The notes below the pieces were generated by a model that was not told where the DNA came from, did not search any database, and was given only the letters and a program-made list of their open reading frames with translations. Positions 61,523-64,000 of a stretch of DNA of 64,000 nt are shown piece by piece (the stretch's first letter is position 1; each line of letters begins with the position of its first letter). This DNA is from Alphaproteobacteria bacterium (GTDB lineage Bacteria; Pseudomonadota; Alphaproteobacteria; UBA8366), in the NCBI GenBank assembly GCA_009377445.1, contig WHUA01000011.1, positions 83,717 to 147,716 of the forward strand. The letters run 5' to 3'. The position numbers and the translations under genes were made by a program.

Positions 61523-61898
61523 CCTGCATGGTGGTCTCCGACAACAGCTTGCCCCGGACCTGATCCGGGGGAACCGAGCTGACCGCCAATGCCATGCTCA
61601 GATGGCAGCAGGAGCGCCTGGTCGAATGGCATTGCATCGCGCCGGGCAAGCCGATGCAGAACGGCTTCGTCGAGTCATTCAACGGCCGGCTGCGCGACGA
61701 GTGCCTGAACGAGCATCTGTTCATCAGCTACCGCCATGCCCGCGAGATCATCGAAAGCTGGCGGATCGACTACAATCGCAACCGACCCCATACGAGCCTT
61801 GACGGGCTCACACCGCATGCGTTTGCAACCCGGTCCCGACAGGGCCACAACGTGAACAGGGCTAACTTATAAACGCGGATAATCAGGGGAGCAGGTCA
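61522..61898 (+). mobile_element. IS3-family transposase 3' remnant
   Basis: The sequence encodes the C-terminal third of an IS3-family OrfB: CMVVSDN, then [39 protein letters not shown] with the catalytic Glu, and [12 protein letters not shown]. It ends with GGGGAGCAGGTCA (61886-61898), a plausible right terminal repeat with TCA end. The left half of the element is lost. It has cut the ParB-like gene. Confidence 0.85.
61546..61569 (+). repeat. 24-bp palindromic insertion inside the IS3 remnant
   Basis: Between the codons for DN and GTEL of the transposase DDE motif sits a 24-bp segment holding CCCCGGA-CCTG-ATCCGGGG. It keeps the frame but adds a TGA. It resembles an intergenic palindromic repeat unit known from sphingomonads, so it looks like a mobile repeat that landed in the gene. 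Confidence 0.65.
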
Positions 61899-62081
61899 TG
61901 AGCTACGAGGAGGACGAGTTGCCGCCAGATGATAGTTGAGTGCACAGCAGATTTTCCTTAACAACCTGCTGCCGGAGCAAATCAAGGTAGAGGCAGAATA
62001 GAGTTTGCGCTATCATAACGAGAATGCAGGGAGCCGAGGATTGGCTCCTGGATCGCATAGGACAGGGACCGGAGCACACAA

Positions 62082-63136
62082 ATGCCGCAGTACGGTGTAT
62101 TTGTCGATCCATCTGAATATCGCCGAAACAACCTTGATTTTGGCGGTAAGCGCCTGACAGCATTCGCCGAGGCTGCCCGTAAGGATTGGATCACATTTCT
62201 TCAGACAGATGTTTCCAAATCAGAAGTAACGGCGCTGATACGCGATCATCTAAAAACCGCTCGGGATCTTCTGAAGACCTCCAATTTGTCCGTTCTTAAA
62301 TCTGTCGACGACGCGCGCATGGATGTATTTCGTAATCCTCCCGATGTAGACGATTTGGCGGCAAAATTGTCAGGGCAATTTGAAAATTACCTACGCGATG
62401 CGCAATGTGAGGTGCTTCGAGTAACCGGAGTCGATTGCGGGAAAATTTTCGAGGCATATTTCGGAAAAACACCACCCTTCGATATCACAAAAACGAAGAA
62501 AAAGAAGAAAACGAATTTCCCGATGCCTTCACCCTGCAGAGACTTTCAATGTGGGCTGAAGAGCATGGTACGTCGGTTTACGTTGTTGGTCCTGACGACG
62601 ATTTAAAGCGGGTATGCGATGTCGAGGACCGGCTGCAGTACTTCGAAAAGATAGAGGCGTTACTCGATCACATTAATCGTGCCGATGTGCTCGTCCAGAA
62701 ACTGCATCAAAAACCGCAAGCCCTTGTAGATAAACTAATTCAGTTCGTATTTAATTTCTTCCCCGATCGCTTATTCGTACCTGAATACAATCCTCACGGC
62801 TATGTTGAGAATGTCGAAGTGGCAAATGTGGAGATTGGTGAAGTGTACGCCCTCGAAGTCGGTGACGGTGTTGTGAAAGCTGAAGCGGAGGCGACGGTGG
62901 AATATTCCGCCCATGTGTCATACGAGGATTTGGATACGGGATTTTACGAATTGGAGACAGATCGATATTACATGACCGATCACGTCAACCTTGACGTCGA
63001 TGAGAAATCGACGGTCACTGTGTTATTTGATTTCTCCGTGGACGCCGACAACCCCATTGTGTCCGAAGCTTCGATCGCGGAAGACATGATCACGGTCGAG
63101 GAAGAAAACCGGGGCGACTACGGATTCTACAAATGA
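62082..63136 (+). pseudogene. PIN-like domain (DUF4935) protein, frameshifted
   Basis: Two overlapping frames give one protein of about 350 residues. Frame one (62082-62606) starts MPQYGVFVDPSEYRRNNLDFGGKR, a PIN-like nuclease N-terminus with the first acidic residue in FVD. After YFGKTPPFD it runs into an A-rich stretch (62488-62512). The partner frame (62435-63136) resumes with NEFPDAFTLQRLSMWAEEHG and SVYVVGPDDDL, the second acidic cluster. A one-base change in the A run breaks the gene. Codon use is more AT-rich than the core, suggesting transfer. Upstream 61899-62081 holds only a weak TATCAT -10-like box and GGAGCC/GGCTCC. Confidence 0.7.
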
Positions 63137-63159
63137 ACAGGCCCCGCAACAGCACAGAT

Positions 63160-64000
63160 TGAACCGCGCCGGGTTGATCGGAGGCTGTTTGGTTTGAGTC
63201 ACGCCGCCCTGGCTGGCTCTTCCAGCATGGCATAGTAGCGTTCCTCGGCTTCGGCCGGCGGAATGTTGCCGATGGGCTCCAGCAGCCGGCGATTGTTGAA
63301 CCAGTCGACCCATTCCAGGGTCGCGAACTCGACCGCTTCGAAGCTGCGCCACGGTCCGCGCCGGTGAATGACCTCGGCCTTGTAGAGACCGTTGATCGTT
63401 TCGGCGAGCGCATTGTCGTAAGAGTCACCGACGCTGCCCACGGAGGGTTCAACGCCTGCCTCCGCCAGGCGCTCGGTGTATTTGATCGAGACGTATTGGC
63501 TGCCTCTATCGCTGTGATGGATGAGCCTGCCACCCTGCACAGGCCGCCGTTCGTGGAGAGCCTGCTCCAGCGCATCGAGGACGAAGCTGGCATGGGCCGT
63601 CCTGCTTGCCCGCCAGCCCACGATCCGGCGGGCATAGGCGTCGATGACGGAGGCCACGTAGACGAAGCCGGTCCAGGTCGCGACGCGGGTGAAGTCGGAG
63701 AGCCAGAGCGCAGTCGGCCTTGGCGCATGGAACTGGCGATTGACGTGATCGAGAGGGCAAGGTGCGGCCTTGTCGCTCACCGTGGTGCGCATCGGCTTGC
63801 CGCGGATGATGCCCTCCAGACCCATCGCCCGCATCAAACGCGCCACCGTGCAGCGGGCGACATCGAAGCCCTCGCGCTTCAACTGCCGCCACACCTTGCG
63901 CACGCCGTAGACGCGGAAGTTCGCCTCGAATACGCGTCGGACCTCATCCTTCAAGGCGGCGTCGCGCCTGGCGCGAGCAGACAGTCGGGAGGGATCGGCC
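63160..64000 (-). mobile_element. IS3-family insertion sequence, partial
   Basis: The end at 63160 starts TGAACCGCGCCGGGTTGATC, like the TGAACCGCCCCGGG terminal repeats of one IS3 subgroup. It carries orfB on the minus strand and runs past the right edge. It lies 23 bp after the PIN-like gene. Confidence 0.85.
63199..64000 (-). CDS. IS3-family transposase OrfB, 5' end outside the window
   Basis: At least 266 codons of an IS3-type integrase-core transposase. HTH_21-like YGVRKVWRQLKREGFDVARCTVARLMR is followed by the rve core: first Asp in WLSDFTRVATWTGF, second in IHHSDRGSQYVS and Glu in DSYDNALAETINGLYKAEV. The frame continues upstream past position 64000 without a stop. The usual orfA and the programmed frameshift are beyond the edge. 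The DDE triad is intact, so the element may be active. Confidence 0.92.
   Translation of the reverse strand, partial: ADPSRLSARARRDAALKDEVRRVFEANFRVYGVRKVWRQLKREGFDVARCTVARLMRAMGLEGIIRGKPMRTTVSDKAAPCPLDHVNRQFHAPRPTALWLSDFTRVATWTGFVYVASVIDAYARRIVGWRASRTAHASFVLDALEQALHERRPVQGGRLIHHSDRGSQYVSIKYTERLAEAGVEPSVGSVGDSYDNALAETINGLYKAEVIHRRGPWRSFEAVEFATLEWVDWFNNRRLLEPIGNIPPAEAEERYYAMLEEPARAA

Larger units (their letters stand above)
57097..64000. mobile_element. degraded genomic island at the initiator tRNA, right end outside the window
   Basis: Begins in the tRNA-fMet anticodon arm, followed by a tyrosine integrase, then fragments of restriction, MBL and ParB-like genes, IS3 sequences and a frameshifted PIN-like gene. 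Base composition falls near 61900-63130. The other attachment end is not seen, so its length is unknown. Confidence 0.7.

Noticed and set aside
61898..61939. 13-codon ORF MSYEEDELPPDDS after the IS3 remnant
   Set aside because: Its ATG is partly formed by the IS end and it has no ribosome site; probably the stub of a lost gene or chance.
62488..62512. Programmed -1 frameshifting in the PIN-like gene
   Set aside because: The A-rich run lacks a proper X XXY YYZ heptamer in the zero frame (closest is G AAA AAG) and no obvious downstream structure was seen; a simple indel is more likely, though kept as a test.

Overview
The window is high-GC DNA (roughly two thirds G+C by eye) from an alphaproteobacterium, most likely of the Rhodospirillales or an allied order. 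The evidence is a SAM-II riboswitch (largely an alphaproteobacterial class), a CIRCE-controlled groESL operon, a CpdR-type receiver, a DUF1491 protein, a bactofilin, an initiator tRNA with alphaproteobacterial body sequence, and short palindromic intergenic repeats of types common in this class. No organism can be named from sequence alone.

Layout. Positions 1-9779 are mainly sulfur and acyl-CoA metabolism: an M81 peptidase fragment, an amidase, metZ behind a SAM-II riboswitch, a CoA-transferase/CoA-ester lyase pair, rfbB with a VOC protein, and the reverse transsulfuration pair (cystathionine beta-synthase, cystathionine gamma-lyase). Positions 9947-12121 are groESL with promoter, CIRCE and terminator. 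Positions 12177-28626 are housekeeping and catabolic genes: a TauD-type dioxygenase, a two-part AtuA-like protein, hydroxypyruvate isomerase-like, a flavin disulfide reductase, pepN, MFS, two MBL hydrolases, a gamma-glutamyltransferase, two beta-hydroxyacid dehydrogenases, trxB and bactofilin. Positions 28701-31361 hold speE-speD-speE2-DUF1491, followed by mmsA. Positions 33131-44429 are phosphorus and glycerol: tandem phnD copies, phnC, two phnE, a HAD phosphatase, glpD, a glycerophosphodiesterase, a Na/Pi cotransporter with an apparent ATC start, and glpK. PHO-box-like repeats precede phnD2 and the Na/Pi gene. Positions 44586-50686 form a five-gene run (glutamine-synthetase-like, Fe-ADH, gamma-glutamyltransferase, mtnA, class II aldolase) that could salvage methylthioadenosine made by SpeD/SpeE. 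Positions 50691-56630 carry envelope and miscellaneous genes (cyclophilin, flippase-like membrane protein, dipeptide epimerase, lytic transglycosylase, GNAT, CpdR).

From 56738 the character changes. After tRNA-Val and an initiator tRNA with a damaged acceptor stem comes a tyrosine integrase and a degraded genomic island: a 62-residue copy of the integrase N-terminus, a type III restriction helicase fragment facing an MBL fragment, a truncated ParB-like gene, an IS3 remnant carrying a 24-bp palindromic insertion, a frameshifted PIN-like gene of lower GC, and an IS3-family element running off the right edge.

The genes of the core connect through S-adenosylmethionine: methionine synthesis sensing SAM (metZ), conversion of homocysteine to cysteine (CBS/CGL), SAM use for polyamines (speD/speE) and candidate recovery of the methylthioribose carbon (mtnA/aldolase). 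I did not find a clearly new intact system. The most unusual items are the paired inverted repeats, the ATC start, the speE-speD-speE2 arrangement, the phnD duplication with its leader, and the island junctions.
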